From Scleromitrula shiraiana (taxonomy: Eukaryota; Ascomycota; Leotiomycetes; Helotiales; Sclerotiniaceae), in assembly GCA_028455995.1 (NCBI GenBank), contig JABELC010000010.1, positions 1,762,001 through 1,826,000 on the forward strand: 64,000 nucleotides of DNA, given 5' to 3'. The notes below the pieces were generated by a model that was not told the origin of the DNA, did not search any database, and was given only the letters and a program-made list of their open reading frames with translations. The translations under genes were made by a program, and so were the position numbers. Below, piece after piece: positions 31,702 through 44,918 of this stretch (within the stretch, counting starts at the first letter, position 1; each line of letters opens with the position of its first letter).

Positions 31702-34700
31702 TTCTCAATGCTGCTGCCACTTACAAGAATGACGTTTACGACATGTGCTATGATCCACGATTACTCTGAAAAGCGCGTAGAATAATCTTAAAAACTTGCT
31801 TTGAGCATTATTAGGAACTTGTACCCAAACCTCTCGAATCACTCGAAGGTTTTCTCCCCTCTGCTCATTTCGTCTTCAATCTTAAATATAAATTTAAGAA
31901 TAAATCCTGAAATCGTTCGCAGGTATAGTAAAAAATTGGATATAAAAATAACATGGTTCATCATGGTATGCCTTTTAGCTTGGTGATTGGAACATGGTCC
32001 ACCCCAATAAAATATTTATTTATGATAACGGCCATTAACCTTCCCCAAGATTGCTGCCCTCTATGGGCAATAGAACACCTAACCTTGAAAGCGCTGAAGT
32101 TCACGGCCAGTATTTAGGTTTATCTTCACTACCCATTGGAAACTTAACTCCGATAGTATATATACCAAAAAATAACGAAGGATCTAGAACCATACTGCAA
32201 ATCAGTCTGGCCTCGTGTAAATAAACTAGTTCTAAAAGCCTTCTCTAACTTGGAACAAGGCTGAAGTGAGTGAGAGATAAATGAGTATCTGCTCGCAATC
32301 GAATCACACTATTCAAATTGTTCAATGAATATTCACCGTGGGTAAATATTCTTCACCGCTGAGGGTAACCGGCCCCCCTTTTTGACAGCTCTTTCTCCTG
32401 CAGGGCCTCACCGACTGGCCTTGATCGCTGTTGTCAGACCTAGACCGGGGTTCCTCGTGGAGATGATTCGAGGTGTAAAAAACACACGCATGAGAAAATC
32501 GTCCACCTTAGGCGCTAAGTATCTCGTCACATTGCGCAAGAGCGAGTCCCATCCAAAGATTTCGGATGGCTTTCCGTTAGTAGTAAGACCAGAAGAGACA
32601 TGGCAGACCGCTGTTCGCCATGTGAATGCAAATAATTTGCATAGTGGAGTCACGATACGGTTGCTGAGGCAATGAGTGAATTAGGAATTTGGCCTTGATT
32701 CACGTGATCAATAAGTTTCCGACATTATTGAGATGGCGCCCACACGGGTAAACTCAACATAAGCAAGGAGCGGAAATCTTTTGCTTTTGTGTTGCGCTAT
32801 CATATTCCTTCCGGTGGTACTTACCAAGTTTTCCTTATGCTGTGTCACTTTCGGGACGGGGAGTGTAATGTATAAACCCAGTCATATTTCATACGTAAAG
32901 GTACTTTTTGGGGAATATCATCTATCATCTTCCCCCATTCTGCTTTAGGCAAGGAAATATACAAGTTGCTTCAAAAAGTCTTGTCGTTTTTATATGGTAA
33001 GGATTTTGATCCTGATTAAGCAATTTCTAAGGTAAGAATTCCTGACCCGAAATAACGAATTACCGGTGTCACAATAAAGCGGCTCTGATAATATTTCCCA
33101 ATTGTTTCCACACTTAACATTTACCCAACCTCTTCATTTTTGGCGTGTCGTATTGCCGGATATTGAACTATGGTGGCTGGGACGTTACCCGTGAATAGTT
33201 TCTTTGCAAAGTAGCAACACTAGGAAGGATATTGACTTTCGGAAAGTTACGTTGGCTCTGAAAAAGCACATGACTGTCTCCCGCTGCGCGTCCGTTATGG
33301 AGTACATATGCGGTATCTGCACGTGCGGGGATTTAAACGTGCAGGATTTCATGGGACCCAGGTTACAAGAGGTCCAATCATCCTGGATATACTCATTAAT
33401 CCCCTGTCGAATGGAAATACTATGGAATAATGGAACGGTTGCCTCATTTTCGTTAACGACACCGGAATTTATTGATTCAATTCGGATCAGTGTTCGAATT
33501 GATGGCTCGCGTTACAAACTGCAGATTGGAATACTTCATTTGCGTTGCAAATTTTCCTATCTAGTAATTTTATAATGAAGAATCTTGTACACCCCCAACT
33601 ACTTTATCTAAGGGTGGAACTGTGATGTGCATTACTTTAGCTCGTATATTTCGTTCAACGACTGCCAGTTATCATGCATCGGAGCCATGGACCGAATAGA
33701 TAAATGTCATGACGTTTTTAGGTCTGAGTAGTGCTTATTACCATATTAGGCTTGGAGCTGACACGGCGATTTTCATCGGCGTGATTTATGAAATTGTGGA
33801 GGTGTTGAAGCTAATGTGAGCAAAATCCAGTTCGCTGGGATACCTCAGTCAAATCGGATTGGTAGAAAGAGCAAATCCTGGAGAGCCAGGAGAGGAAATA
33901 TGAAATCAATCGAATAATTAGATAGATACCCGTTCCAGAATGGTGGAGCCAGATATTGAATCTTGACTGCCCTTCTAGAAAAAGATTCATTATTTTATGA
34001 AGTTCATGAAGGATTTCTTGGGGAAATAACCCCGTTTATGTATTTTAGTGGCAACTGAAGTCGATGGAAGATCAATAGCTTGAACTTACAAGCTAAGCTT
34101 CCTAGCACACTAATACTTCAATCTCAGGCTTACCTATACAAGCTTCTAATTTTCTAGCTTCTGTACATATATATAATTTTCTGGACTGTTTATTCCCCTG
34201 ATCTTCAAAATGAGTGTTACCGTATACCTCAACCTCCTAGAAGCTTGGTAACGACGTGTAGGGATCTTCCAGGAACTGAGAGACATAACCAATCGAGGAG
34301 AACACCGAGGAAATAACATGGTACAGTACCGGCCGGGGTGGTGATGTACTAATTATCACCGGATTGGTGAGAAGAACGGTCATTATGCTGAAAGGGTTAA
34401 TTCCGTTCATCACACATGTCAGTGTTTCATCGAATAACATAATGTTTGTAACTTTCATATTCGAGACGCGCGCATATTATAATTCATAGGTATGTCACCA
34501 GGCGAGTCTTGATCTACATACTAGTATCATATGATAGAAGATAGCCTCGCCGTAAATCAGGTACATATGCTTTTTGGGCAGCTATGCACATATGTGAGCG
34601 TTATGCGATCAGTCTTCGAGGTAGTATCGTCAGCGGCACCGCGCGTGGCGCATGACTTTCCACTTTCTACAAAGCCGGATGAAAGGCAATAACATCATGA

Positions 34701-37700
34701 ACTGTTGAAGCTAAGATGCTGAGTGACTGCATTTCTCCAAAGCAATCCGATCGGAATTGAGCGCACGTACACGACGGTACCGTACATTTTGAAATCTAGA
34801 AAAGAGAGCCGAGGATTGTGTGTTGAGAGCAAATCTGATGTGATGATGTCTTGAATATCGTCCCAAACTATGGCGTTCGCTAGGATTCTTAAACATACAT
34901 AGATCAATGCGTAGCAGACTGAAATTTCATGCAGCTCATCTTTCCTGCCGCACACCGGTGCTCTGGTCCATATTAGTTGTGGTGGCAGCGTACGACCGCC
35001 GGATCATTTGTCAACATGGGTTGAGATTACAGCGAGATCAAACGATCACTAAAGTTCTCATTCTAGCTTCACAATTTATTTTCTAGAAGAAACATGCCTT
35101 TGTAAGGAGTCAGAACTCAGAATAATTATATCGTTCCTTATATCTCCGATTTGATATCATATAATTATATCTTCTGTGCCTCGTTTTACACGAGATAATG
35201 TGGGATTATGATGTGCACTGCACTCTTACAATTGCAATTCAACTATTCTAACGCCGAAATGTTAACAAGCTAGACACGGTAGGGTGTGACAGATGGGAAA
35301 TGAATAATCTCAATTGAATTCTGTTTCAGATATTTAAATCCAAATTGATATCTAGCTTTCTAGAAACAAAATCGTGATCTTGGGGACCAAGCGAAACATC
35401 CCTCCAGTTTCTCATATAACCTAACTGGGCTAGCCATGTATCGTAATGCTATACTATGCATTTTATTTGCCCTGTTGTCCGAAAGGTGTTAAAATTTTAG
35501 GGGCAATATTCGGTGGCTGTGGCAATGGGGGAGAATGAATAATTTATAGGGTTTTCGCATTGAAGAATGAAAACGAACTAAGAGAAAGAGAAAAAATGGG
35601 AAAAAGTAGAAAAAAATGGCCATTTCCATGGATTATTCTTCAGCTTGCAGGATTTTTCATGCAAGATTCTTTTCTCTCGGTGGTCACTTGGAAAGTTACC
35701 AACCACGATGATTTTGACCTGCAGAGTGCGGATATACTACTGCAGAGCGATACGGTATCCATCAATCAAAATTCATCATTCCTGCAGGGCGTAACATGGG
35801 AAGAACGTGCGAGACTCGGCAACAAACTTATTTTAATCTAGGTTCATTCATCATTTTAGCCTATAATTGGCTTAACTATAGTCACTAATTCAGTGTGGAT
35901 TACCCAACTAGGTCTTTTATAGGCTTTGTGGCTTCAGAGTACCGTGCTATACTAATAGGATTGATATCATCATAAATCCTCCAATATTTTAGCACCCATT
36001 CTCACTCATCCCATCAAACAGGACACGAAAGCTCTTTTGCTTACCTAGGTATATTCTTATCTCTCTCTTATTTTGCCCCCTCTCTTCTTTCCTCGTTCTA
36101 TACTATACTATACATGCCAGTACTGTAGTACTTAACTACTGTATATTTCTCCGAATTTGAAAAGTTCCGATGTCCTCTAGATTGGTTCTAGGTAAGACGA
36201 GGTAAGATGTGTATACGTATGAGAGCATAATGACCTTACCAATAATAGTAACTCGAAAATCAAATCTCGCCCGACCGTCCCAATATGGTTTGGGACATGG
36301 GAAAATGTGTGCCTACAAAGATATGAATTCAATGCGACTCCGAACCAATGTATCCTACGGTTCCTACCGTTATAAAATTTGAGTAAAATATCATCCAATT
36401 TAGGTGTTCTTCAATTTGTCTAGGGTAGCTAGTGTAAAGGTCTCTTTTTTCTAAACAAGCGCCCTTTGCTCAAGAGAATTCCAATATTATAACGTGATAC
36501 GCAAGGATTCTCTTGCGCGTGGTTTCCCGCTTTCCGAGTACGGGATTGGACTAAAGCATGGATTACAGAAAAAAAGGTTTCCTGGGACGTTGCTTTTACC
36601 AGCTTGTCAAGAATCTTCCTAGATGATACTTCTATGGCCCTGGTACCTTGATTATACTAGAACTACAATGCCTGCAAGCCAACAAGCAAGCAGCAGGGTG
36701 CCTCGAGAAAAAAAGTATCTGCTCCACTACTACCCTGGAAACAATTCTATGAACTCTGTGGTTGCTGGTGCGGTGAAGGGCCAGTGTCTGTGAGCAACGA
36801 ACGTGGGACTGATTCTTACTGGGTACGATTCGAAGAACCACAAAGCTTGGGACTCTTCTTCCCTCCATGCAGAAAGCTGTGTAGAGCTAAAAGCGTCATT
36901 CACAACATTCTTTCTATAGGCATTCATTCATCACCAAACTCAATTTTTCTGACACTTCTCCTGCGAAGAGTAGAATTGCTAATATCAGCCTGTACAAAAT
37001 CCACGGAGTAAGATTCGAACATTCTATCGTGGTATACACATCTATCCACTCAGAAAACTTTATTAATCATAAGATTCGTGAGTGGTGCGTCTATCTTCAT
37101 ATCTCCACCTCTCTGTATGTTTACTCCCTTCCAAATATCTCTTCGATGCACATTACTGGCTATAGCCATTAAACTGTGTCCATCTCTAATGCTCAGTGAG
37201 TTTGTCTTACAGTATTTACCAAGTCACTCATATCTGATTTAAGGCAAGGCCCGCCTTCAAGCTTCACGCATTTGACTGTCATATCTTCTGCTTCCGAGAG
37301 GATCCCTGTCGAACCACATCACCTCACAGGAAGCAATACAAATACATATAAGTCGCACTGATGCACACAAGCGATGCTTCCCAATTTGACGACTAATTCG
37401 GAATTCTTCGAGTGACAAAGTTGAGAAAAGTAGGAAAACGCGCTGACATTCTCACCGCTCGCTGGGAAGGCCTCAACTGGCAAGCCCACATAATACGCAT
37501 TCGATCTGGCTGTACAAGGTCCTTTGAGTCGCCCATTGCGCGAAAGTTCTTCTTTCGTTGCTTTCGCTGAAGAGACTCAGAAATCTTTTCCAAACCAAAA
37601 TCACTTTTCCGGAACACCATCTTCTGACTTATTGGAGCAACGACTTGCAGATTTTGTTTCCAAGCTTCACAGCTACCAGCAGAGTTGGGAAGGTGAGGGA

Positions 37701-37754
37701 AAACGTCAATGTCCCGGTCCTCAAGACCAAGAAGAGCTAGGGGATCAGGACTCG
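31702..37754. other. gene-poor 6-kb region
   Basis: No gene I can support. Base composition is ordinary, not RIP-like. Frames without ATG at 33204-33575 and 35560-35841, and one at 32382-32675, show no motif. Two short stretches on the + strand (33712-33780 and 33977-34025) recall retroelement coding sequence and are described under findings. The last 700 bases are the upstream region of the bZIP gene, whose frame is open back to about 37492 without an ATG, so an extra 5' exon is possible. Confidence 0.4.
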
Positions 37755-39464
37755 ATGTCGCAGAGGCCTTCTGCGTCTCGTCCTGCATCTCGCTCACCAG
37801 AAGGTCACAGAATTACTCTCCCACCTGTTCAGGTGCGAGATGATCCTCGGCATGGAGGGCGACAAGCAGACAGACAACCAGAGCAGGATAGCCAAGGAAC
37901 ACATCAATCTCATCAGTTATTACCATCACCACAACCTTCACGTACCCCCCAATCAGCACTAATCAGCGAGGATTGGAGATCATCAGCCCCATCGCGCGAT
38001 TTCGGTGTTCACTCAATTCTAAATCCACTAGAGCCCGAGAATACTTCGTCTTCTAATCATCGCCTCAGTGGTGGCAATACGGGATCACCACTATCTACAA
38101 CCGGGCCGACTTCACATTTCGGCGCAAGCCCCTCGATTACTACACCTCATCCATTTTCCAATCGGACCACTGTTCCTGTTAGCACATCGCCTTCAGAGAA
38201 TATCAGCGCAAATTTTCCAAGAGGACCAACGCGCAGAATGCTAACCCCAAGATCACCTCGGCCTGTTAGTATAGGAAGGGCGCCAGTACCCGGCATTATT
38301 AATGCTCAAGATTCCCCGTTCCTTCCTGCTAGAAGACCTTATGGTGGCGACCCTGGTCAAACTTCCGTTTCGGAGAACCCCCCAATGCCAGCCCCCACCC
38401 CACCAGCACATGGGCAAAATCAAGCCCAGCACTATGGATTTCCTTCTTCGGGTACAACCCCCGTCGAAAGGCGAACAGATAACCCTCATATCCAGGCATC
38501 GGGACGTGCACAGCATAGTACCAGTCCTAGTATATCAGCATCTTCACAAAACCCATCTTCTAGTCAGACTTCACCGGCGTCGAATTTTCCGTATCAAGGC
38601 GGACAGAATCCACCAACTGGTGGGTCTTACTTCCCAGGCTCAAGTTTTGGGCAGCAAGGAGGCGGACTACAAATACAAGGACCGCCGGCGACATCAGAAG
38701 GTCCGTATACTGCTTCTCAGATCGGCTCCTCTCTCCATTCCAATACAAGCTTAAGACAGGCTTCTGCCTCAGAGCCCTACGGTGTCTTGACTATAACCAC
38801 CTCTCAGGGCGTGGCTTATCATGTACCTGTGGATACGCATCAAGCGTCGCGGTTAGCTGACGAGAAACGTGCGCGCAACGCAGGAGCATCAGCACGATTT
38901 CGTCAACGTAGAAAAGAAAAGGAGAAGGAGGCTTCATCCAATATCGAGAAACTCCAACAGCAGAATAGGGATTTGGAACGCAGAGTTAGAGAAGTTGAAG
39001 GAGAAAGAGATTTTTACCGAAATGAAAGGGATCGATTTAGGGATGTTTTGTTGCGAAATCCTAGCATGCGAGATGCTGCTATGCATGCACCTCCAAGTCC
39101 GCGTACTATGAGACCGATCTCTTGTTCCGGACCTCCTCCATCAAATGGGCCACCTATGAGCTTCCAATCTCCAGATAATGAGCGCCCGCCTAGAAGGCGA
39201 AGAACTGATGCGCAAGGTGATTTCATGAACGTGCCCTATTCACATTCTCCAGCATCAACTCTACCACCAGTGCAAGCAGGCTTTGCCCCATCGCATGGAC
39301 AAAATCTGCCAAGCTTGCCTCCGCTAAGAATTGATAATCCATCGACGCCAGCAACAACAGGAGCTCCCGCCCCATCGATATCGGCTGGGCCACCATCTTT
39401 TGAACCGCCCTTTTTACGAGGACCATATGATCGAGGTTGGCCTGGTGATGGTGGTCGAAGATAA
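37755..39464 (+). CDS. bZIP transcription factor
   Basis: DNA-binding regulator, 569 aa from the first in-frame ATG at 37755. Residues 1-365 and 440-569 are disordered and rich in Pro, Ser and Gln, like fungal activation regions. The bZIP is near 368-430: basic region KRARNAGASARFRQRRKEKE, with the N-x7-R core as NAGASARFR, then a leucine-zipper coiled coil with IEKLQQQNRDLERRVREVE. The wording of the basic region is of the type seen in Cys-3/MetR- and Gcn4-like fungal factors, but I cannot assign an orthologue. An upstream exon may exist, since the frame stays open without ATG to 37492. Long frames on the other strand (37393-37797, 38253-38516) are shadows. Confidence 0.9.
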   Translation: MSQRPSASRPASRSPEGHRITLPPVQVRDDPRHGGRQADRQPEQDSQGTHQSHQLLPSPQPSRTPQSALISEDWRSSAPSRDFGVHSILNPLEPENTSSSNHRLSGGNTGSPLSTTGPTSHFGASPSITTPHPFSNRTTVPVSTSPSENISANFPRGPTRRMLTPRSPRPVSIGRAPVPGIINAQDSPFLPARRPYGGDPGQTSVSENPPMPAPTPPAHGQNQAQHYGFPSSGTTPVERRTDNPHIQASGRAQHSTSPSISASSQNPSSSQTSPASNFPYQGGQNPPTGGSYFPGSSFGQQGGGLQIQGPPATSEGPYTASQIGSSLHSNTSLRQASASEPYGVLTITTSQGVAYHVPVDTHQASRLADEKRARNAGASARFRQRRKEKEKEASSNIEKLQQQNRDLERRVREVEGERDFYRNERDRFRDVLLRNPSMRDAAMHAPPSPRTMRPISCSGPPPSNGPPMSFQSPDNERPPRRRRTDAQGDFMNVPYSHSPASTLPPVQAGFAPSHGQNLPSLPPLRIDNPSTPATTGAPAPSISAGPPSFEPPFLRGPYDRGWPGDGGRR

Positions 39465-40927
39465 TATAATTTTCTTTTTCATTTCTTAATACATGTTTGA
39501 TGGATCTACAGCACATCAGCATTCTCTACGCTCCTTTATATCTCTACGAATATATCTCCGAAACATATACGTTAACTCCATCTACGCTCATCCGAAAACC
39601 AAAGAATTACATACATACACTATATTATAATCAACCATACCATGTATATTTTACGCCAACTTCAGACAAATATTACATACATTACACACATATCTATCGC
39701 AAGAATTGCACAAGAAGAATTGCATACCTTCGGGCGACCGACAAAAGAACCCATCTATTTTATATCTTATCATCTCTTTTATTTCGTTATACCCCCTGGC
39801 GGTTGTTTTTGTTTCTTACATTCGTTTTTTCTTTTGTGCGCAGCAAAATGTTTTCTTTTCAAATCGGAGTGAGCGGATGTGAGAATGGGACAAAACATCA
39901 TTTACTTTGTGATACCATTTTCCTTTTCGGAATTCGTGGAGCGGTGTTATATTTGGAAGTATGAACCTTTTATTTGTTTCTGGGTGGTGAAGAGGATACA
40001 CATGCCGGGAATTCTATGCAGGGGAGGGAATTGAAATGATCGGTGGTAGGGTGGTATCATATCGCATACATACATTATCATACATATATCTAATAATATG
40101 GGTACGGGGTGGAGGGGAGGTAGAATAGGAATTTTCCTGGGTCTATAAGAATAAATAGACACGAAGAAAGCGAGGGCTGTATTTGAAAGATGGAGTTGCT
40201 TTTAATAGGGGTCGTGGAGGTTGGGGATGGATATACAAAAAGAACAAATATCAGACTGTACAACGATTATTGTATATACTTTACAAACACTCTGTCGATT
40301 GGAGTTGGGGAATCCTTAGTGATAATTGGTGTAACCTTACTATCCTACATACTTTCAGCATTATAGTAGACGGTTGATATCAAATAACCTGTCAAATTCT
40401 AATTTTTATCATATTTACTTGATATCTCTCTTGATGCCATAACTATAGCGAGGGGTAAAAGGGGCTTATCAACTTGAAGTGCCAAAGATTGTTCCATGTT
40501 GGAACATATTAATTGTTCTGACTAACCTTGAATATGAATCTTTATTAACGTGGTGTTTGACAAAAGAAATCAAATAATAATATGTCAAATATTTCATCTG
40601 TATAACATTTATTACTTCTAGATAATGCAGTATAATGCAGTAGGTTCTGCGGAGGAACATTGAATCATCTAGTTCTATTGTTATTAGTAATCATATCTGT
40701 TTTCCGGTAGACGGAAAAACAATTAAGGCTTATCCCATTTAGGAAGGGCCATCCGAATTTCTTTTGCGTTATCTTTTCTCTAATCGGGCGAGGAGCTTCA
40801 TATCTTGACCAAATCAAATCAATCAGAATTCAAGCTGTTTGAAATCCCCCGCACTTCGACCAGTCACCCCACCTTCAGATGTTTACTTGAAAAGCATCAA
40901 GGACCTTCTGTTTCTTCTATTTCTCTA
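39465..40927. other. intergenic, 3' end of bZIP gene and leader of aldehyde dehydrogenase gene
   Basis: Only short A/T/C-rich frames. A small ATG-TTT-ACT-TGA uORF occurs at about 40878 before the dehydrogenase start. Confidence 0.4.
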
Positions 40928-42753
40928 ATGTTCAAATCCTTTGCTCCTTTGCCTTTATATCTTCGTGGCTCAATCTATTCAAGCTTCTCATCTTATCTGT
41001 CCAATTCATCTAATCGAGTAGCAACCAGACTTGCAGCTCCGAGAACATCGCATTTTTCACCTAAAGCTTTCACAAGATCATTTACCAATTCATCTATCAA
41101 CATGTCTGATTTGACGGTTGAGCTTACTGCTCCCAATGGAAAGAAATATACTCAGCCAACTGGACTGTTCATTAACAATGAATGGGTTAAGAGTAGCACT
41201 GGCCAGAAAATAACTTCTATCAACCCTTCGTACGTTTGATACCTAGCATACCCACCTACCAACCTTATAGTTACCACCTAACCTCCAATCTAGAGATGAA
41301 TCCGAAATTGCATCCGTATACGCTGCCTCTGTCGAAGATGTCGATACTGCAGTTAAAGCTGCTCGAGCAGCAATGCGTAACCCCGCATGGCGCGATATAT
41401 CTCCCACCGATCGTGGAAACCTCATGATCAAACTAGCCTCGATTATTGCTGAACACACCGAAATTCTTGCTACAATTGAGACATGGGACAATGGAAAAAT
41501 ATACAGGGATGCAGTTGCCGATGTTGAAGAGGTTGAGAATGTTATCAGATATTACGGAGGTTACTCAGATAAGATTCATGGACAAGTCATAAATACTGGC
41601 ATTGCGAAACTTGCATACACTATCAAAGAACCTGTGGGAGTGTGCGGTCAAATTATTCCTTGGAATTACCCCCTTGGTATGGCTGCGTGGAAATTGGGTC
41701 CTGCTTTGGCATGTGGTAATGCCATTGTCATCAAGGCCGCCGAGCAAACTCCATTAAGTATTCTTTACTTGGCCAATTTGATTAAGGAGGCAGGATTCCC
41801 ACCAGGTGTCGTTAATATTCTCAACGGATATGGAAGAGAAGCGGGAGCCGCTATTGCAACACATTTGGATATTGACAAAGTGGCTTTTACTGGTAGTACT
41901 GGTACAGGAAAGGAGATTATGAAGTTGGCGGCGGTCAACATGAAAAACATCACTTTAGAGACCGGAGGAAAATCTCCTTTGATGGTCTTTGATGATGCAG
42001 ATTTGGAACAAGCTGTCAAATGGGCTCACATTGGTAAGTCACACATAACATTTTGTCATACCTTTTGATATTACAAAATCCTTTAATTTCCTCATCACTA
42101 ACCCCTTTTCAGGTATCATGTCAAACCAAGGTCAAATTTGCACAGCCACATCTAGAATTCTCGTTCAAGAGTCTGTTTATGACGCCTTCATCGACGCCTT
42201 CAAGAAACAAGTTCAAGAAGTCTCCGTTGTCGGTGACCCATTTGCGGAAAACACTTTCCAAGGTCCTCAAGTTACCAAGGCCCAATACGAACGTGTACTA
42301 GGTTACGTTAAGGCCGGAAAAGATGAAGGCGCCACTCTCATCTCCGGAGGTGAAGCTTTCACCAAGGCCAATCCTTCCGGAAAGGGATTCTTTGTTACCC
42401 CCACTGTCTTCACCGATGTTAAACCATCGATGAAAATCTACCGCGAGGAAGTCTTTGGTCCTTTCTGCGTAATTGCAAGTTTCAGAACGGAAGACGAAGC
42501 ACTTGATATGGCTAATGATACAACATTTGGTCTTGGCAGTGCCATCTTTACCCAGAATATTGAGAGGGCTCACAAATTGGCCAGGAGGATCGAGGCGGGT
42601 ATGGTTTGGATTAACAGTAGTCAGGATTGTGACTTTAGGGTTCCGTTTGGTGGTGTTAAGCAGAGTGGTATTGGGAGGGAGTTGGGTGAGGAGGGTTTGA
42701 GGGGCTATAGTCAGGTTAAGGCTGTGCATGTTAATTTGGGTACGAAGTTGTAG
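40928..42753 (+). CDS. NAD(P)-dependent aldehyde dehydrogenase
   Basis: Oxidises aldehydes to acids. Exons 40928-41229, 41294-42033, 42113-42753; introns of 64 and 79 nt keep frame. 560 aa from the first ATG, 502 aa from an internal ATG at 41102. The catalytic pair is Glu323 in LETGGKSP and Cys357 in NQGQICTATSR (Glu265 and Cys299 in the short form). Also present: the IPWNYP and FTGSTGTGKEI cofactor-binding stretches and the C-terminal PFGGVKQSGIGRELGEEGL. The extra 58 residues (starting MFKSFAPLPLYLRG) are rich in Ser, Arg and hydrophobics and lack acidic residues, as a mitochondrial presequence does. The second ATG (MSDLTVELTAPNG) gives a normal cytosolic enzyme. Either or both products may be made. 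Confidence 0.95.
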
Positions 42754-43541
42754 GTGGGTGGATAGATGTCTGTCTTTGATGGTTGGGATTTGATACGATA
42801 TGAATTGATATGATACCAATGATGAAATAAGCTTTTTTGGCCATGCCCTCTTTTTAGAATACACAGTGCATTCATTATGATCGTATCATTGCTACTGCTA
42901 GCAACTTGAATGTGTTTTTGCGTTTTCAATATTGTCTGGTTCTCTACTTCAATGTGGATGCAGCCTGTAGCTAGGCTGTTGAAGTTTAGACTCTATATTC
43001 ATAGCATATATTTGAACCTAGTGGGATCGATATTTGAAAATGAACTCTCTGGGACAGATTACGTATGGATCCATGTATCTAGTGGTTCTAAAATTAATAC
43101 ATCGAATAAACAGTTGATGCGTAAAGAAGTATGCATTCTAAATCATATGCTTCAGGGTCTTGTTCAGCTTACCCTTTCCCCGCTAGACGGGCTATATATT
43201 ATCTGCCTTTTCTTCCCAAAACGTTTCCGACAACTAAAATGATATAGTTGGTGCTCATATTTCATAATCTGGACAATTAATAACTTAGTTATTTGCAAAT
43301 TTGTTCTCACGAATTTTGTTTTGCCATGCTTATTGTAGTATATAAGATTGTACTAAGTAATCAACCTGAAAATGCAAATGAAGCAAGTATTCCGAGCCTG
43401 ACCTGCTTGTCCCCCAAACTATATTAGATCAGGTTGTTCATAACATAGGACCAAATAAGCAAAAAATAGTCGCTATGAATCCTCTCCTGTTCAGTCATCA
43501 ACCAGTGTCTTTGTAAAGAGGCCCATACCAGATCCCCCCTT
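42754..43541. other. intergenic, no gene seen
   Basis: Gap between the convergent dehydrogenase gene and the membrane-protein cluster; a + strand frame at 42910-43242 has no ATG context or motif. Confidence 0.35.
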
Positions 43542-44195
43542 TTACACTATTTCAGGTAATTCCCTCGGTATTTTATACACCCTATGAAGACAATACCCCT
43601 CCAACACAACCACAACAACTATCCAAACTAACATGAAAATCACAAGTCCCTCCCCATCAGAGTCTCCAGAATCTTGCGCTACGATCTTTACCCCTTCAAC
43701 GCCTTTTTGAGATAGTGCCCAGAGCGTTTCACCCCGTTGTAATCCGATGTATATGATTACTATCAGAGCCACGGTGGAGATACAGAGGATTATCAAATTT
43801 AATTGCTGGATGGTTATTCTTTCCAAGAAGCCAGGAGGTGCGCGTTCATTATTACGATAATCTCGGAAGGGGTTAGGTGGACAGATCGGAGGTGGCACTC
43901 TAAGCATGAAGGATGGTAGATCTGGTTCCTCTGTACTTTCAACGCGTATGCTTCTAAATGAATGCCACCCAGAACGAAGAGATGTATTGATTGTCCGGGG
44001 AAGCAATGGTCTTTGCTCATCTGAGCTGTTGATTGTGTCGGTGCTGGCTCGGATTGCGGCTTCGGCTTTGGTTCTTGGGGTGATGGTTTCGCTGCTTGAT
44101 GATAGATCGCTTGAGTAGCTTGGGAGGAGGGATAGTTGGGTTCTTGTGTTTAGGAGGCGGGTGTAGGAGTTTGTAAGGAATTTTGGTGAGGACAT
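43542..44195 (-). CDS. cluster member A: small two-helix membrane protein with PLLP motif
   Basis: 217 aa, single exon. Residues 1-110 are Ser/Thr/Arg-rich with SSDEQRPLLPRTINTS; a Pro-rich part follows (RVPPPICPPNPF). Two hydrophobic helices at about 129-151 (LNLIILCISTVALIVIIYIG) and 183-203 (LVIFMLVWIVVVVVLEGYCL) enclose a loop of some 30 residues; the C-terminus is basic. No signal peptide, so both ends are probably cytosolic. It shares its layout with the genes at 44919, 48383 and 51508 and with two broken copies. No known family recognised. Confidence 0.65.
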   Translation of the reverse strand: MSSPKFLTNSYTRLLNTRTQLSLLPSYSSDLSSSSETITPRTKAEAAIRASTDTINSSDEQRPLLPRTINTSLRSGWHSFRSIRVESTEEPDLPSFMLRVPPPICPPNPFRDYRNNERAPPGFLERITIQQLNLIILCISTVALIVIIYIGLQRGETLWALSQKGVEGVKIVAQDSGDSDGEGLVIFMLVWIVVVVVLEGYCLHRVYKIPRELPEIV

Positions 44196-44918
44196 TTTGG
44201 GAAGGTGGATTCTGGGGTGACGAAAAGATTATGAAGATGGGGATTTCGGTTCTGGAGTTGTAGAGTTAATTGTTTTTACGAATTAATGACTGAAACATGG
44301 GTTTTCTATATAGATAAATTCTTACGGGAGAGCAGTACTTTTCACCTGCATTTTTTGTCCATCATATTGGAGTCTTCCTCCGATGGGATCAATATTAATC
44401 AATTAGATTGATTCAATTTAATATGAGATAGTTGTAGATCACCTGAAAGGGACTGGAAATCTTTGGCATTCACCTAGACCTTTTTGATGGGTAGTGAATA
44501 CGTTCTAATATCAGATGATAGTCGACATCTACCTATTTCGAAGAAACCCTTCTTTCAATAAGTTTGCACATCAGATTTATCTTCCTGCTTTCTTGAGGAC
44601 TTCAACAATACTGAAAATTGGTCAGAATGTATTAAGTTGCTAGGTCACTTGAAGAAAGCTGCAAGTTTTGTATTTATTAGGTCGTTGTATATGTGATAAT
44701 GATAAGTATATTATGTGAAATTTGCAAAAGTCACTTTGAAGTAAAACTATTTAGCAATGAGAAGACAACAGATCCACCAAATGCCCACGTACAATATGCC
44801 CTGTAAAACCGTAAACCTAACCAGAGAAAACGCCCACAAACACCCAGAGATAGAAACCCATTGAGTGCATGAGAGGGAACCCAAATATCTCAGATGCTCA
44901 TGTATAACATGAAACACT
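44196..44918. other. intergenic; 44700-44918 duplicated after member C
   Basis: No gene. The part from about 44700 matches 46290-46450 with gaps (shared words include agtaaaactatttagcaatg against gggaaaacttagcaatg, and ccgtaaaac.gtaaac). See the duplication entry. Confidence 0.5.

Noticed and set aside
32382..32675. 97-codon + strand frame
   Set aside because: No start context, motif or neighbour support; opposite strand is open over the same stretch.
37393..37797. 134-codon minus-strand frame overlapping the bZIP start
   Set aside because: Overlaps the open bZIP frame on the opposite strand and has no family resemblance. The region could instead hold an upstream bZIP exon.
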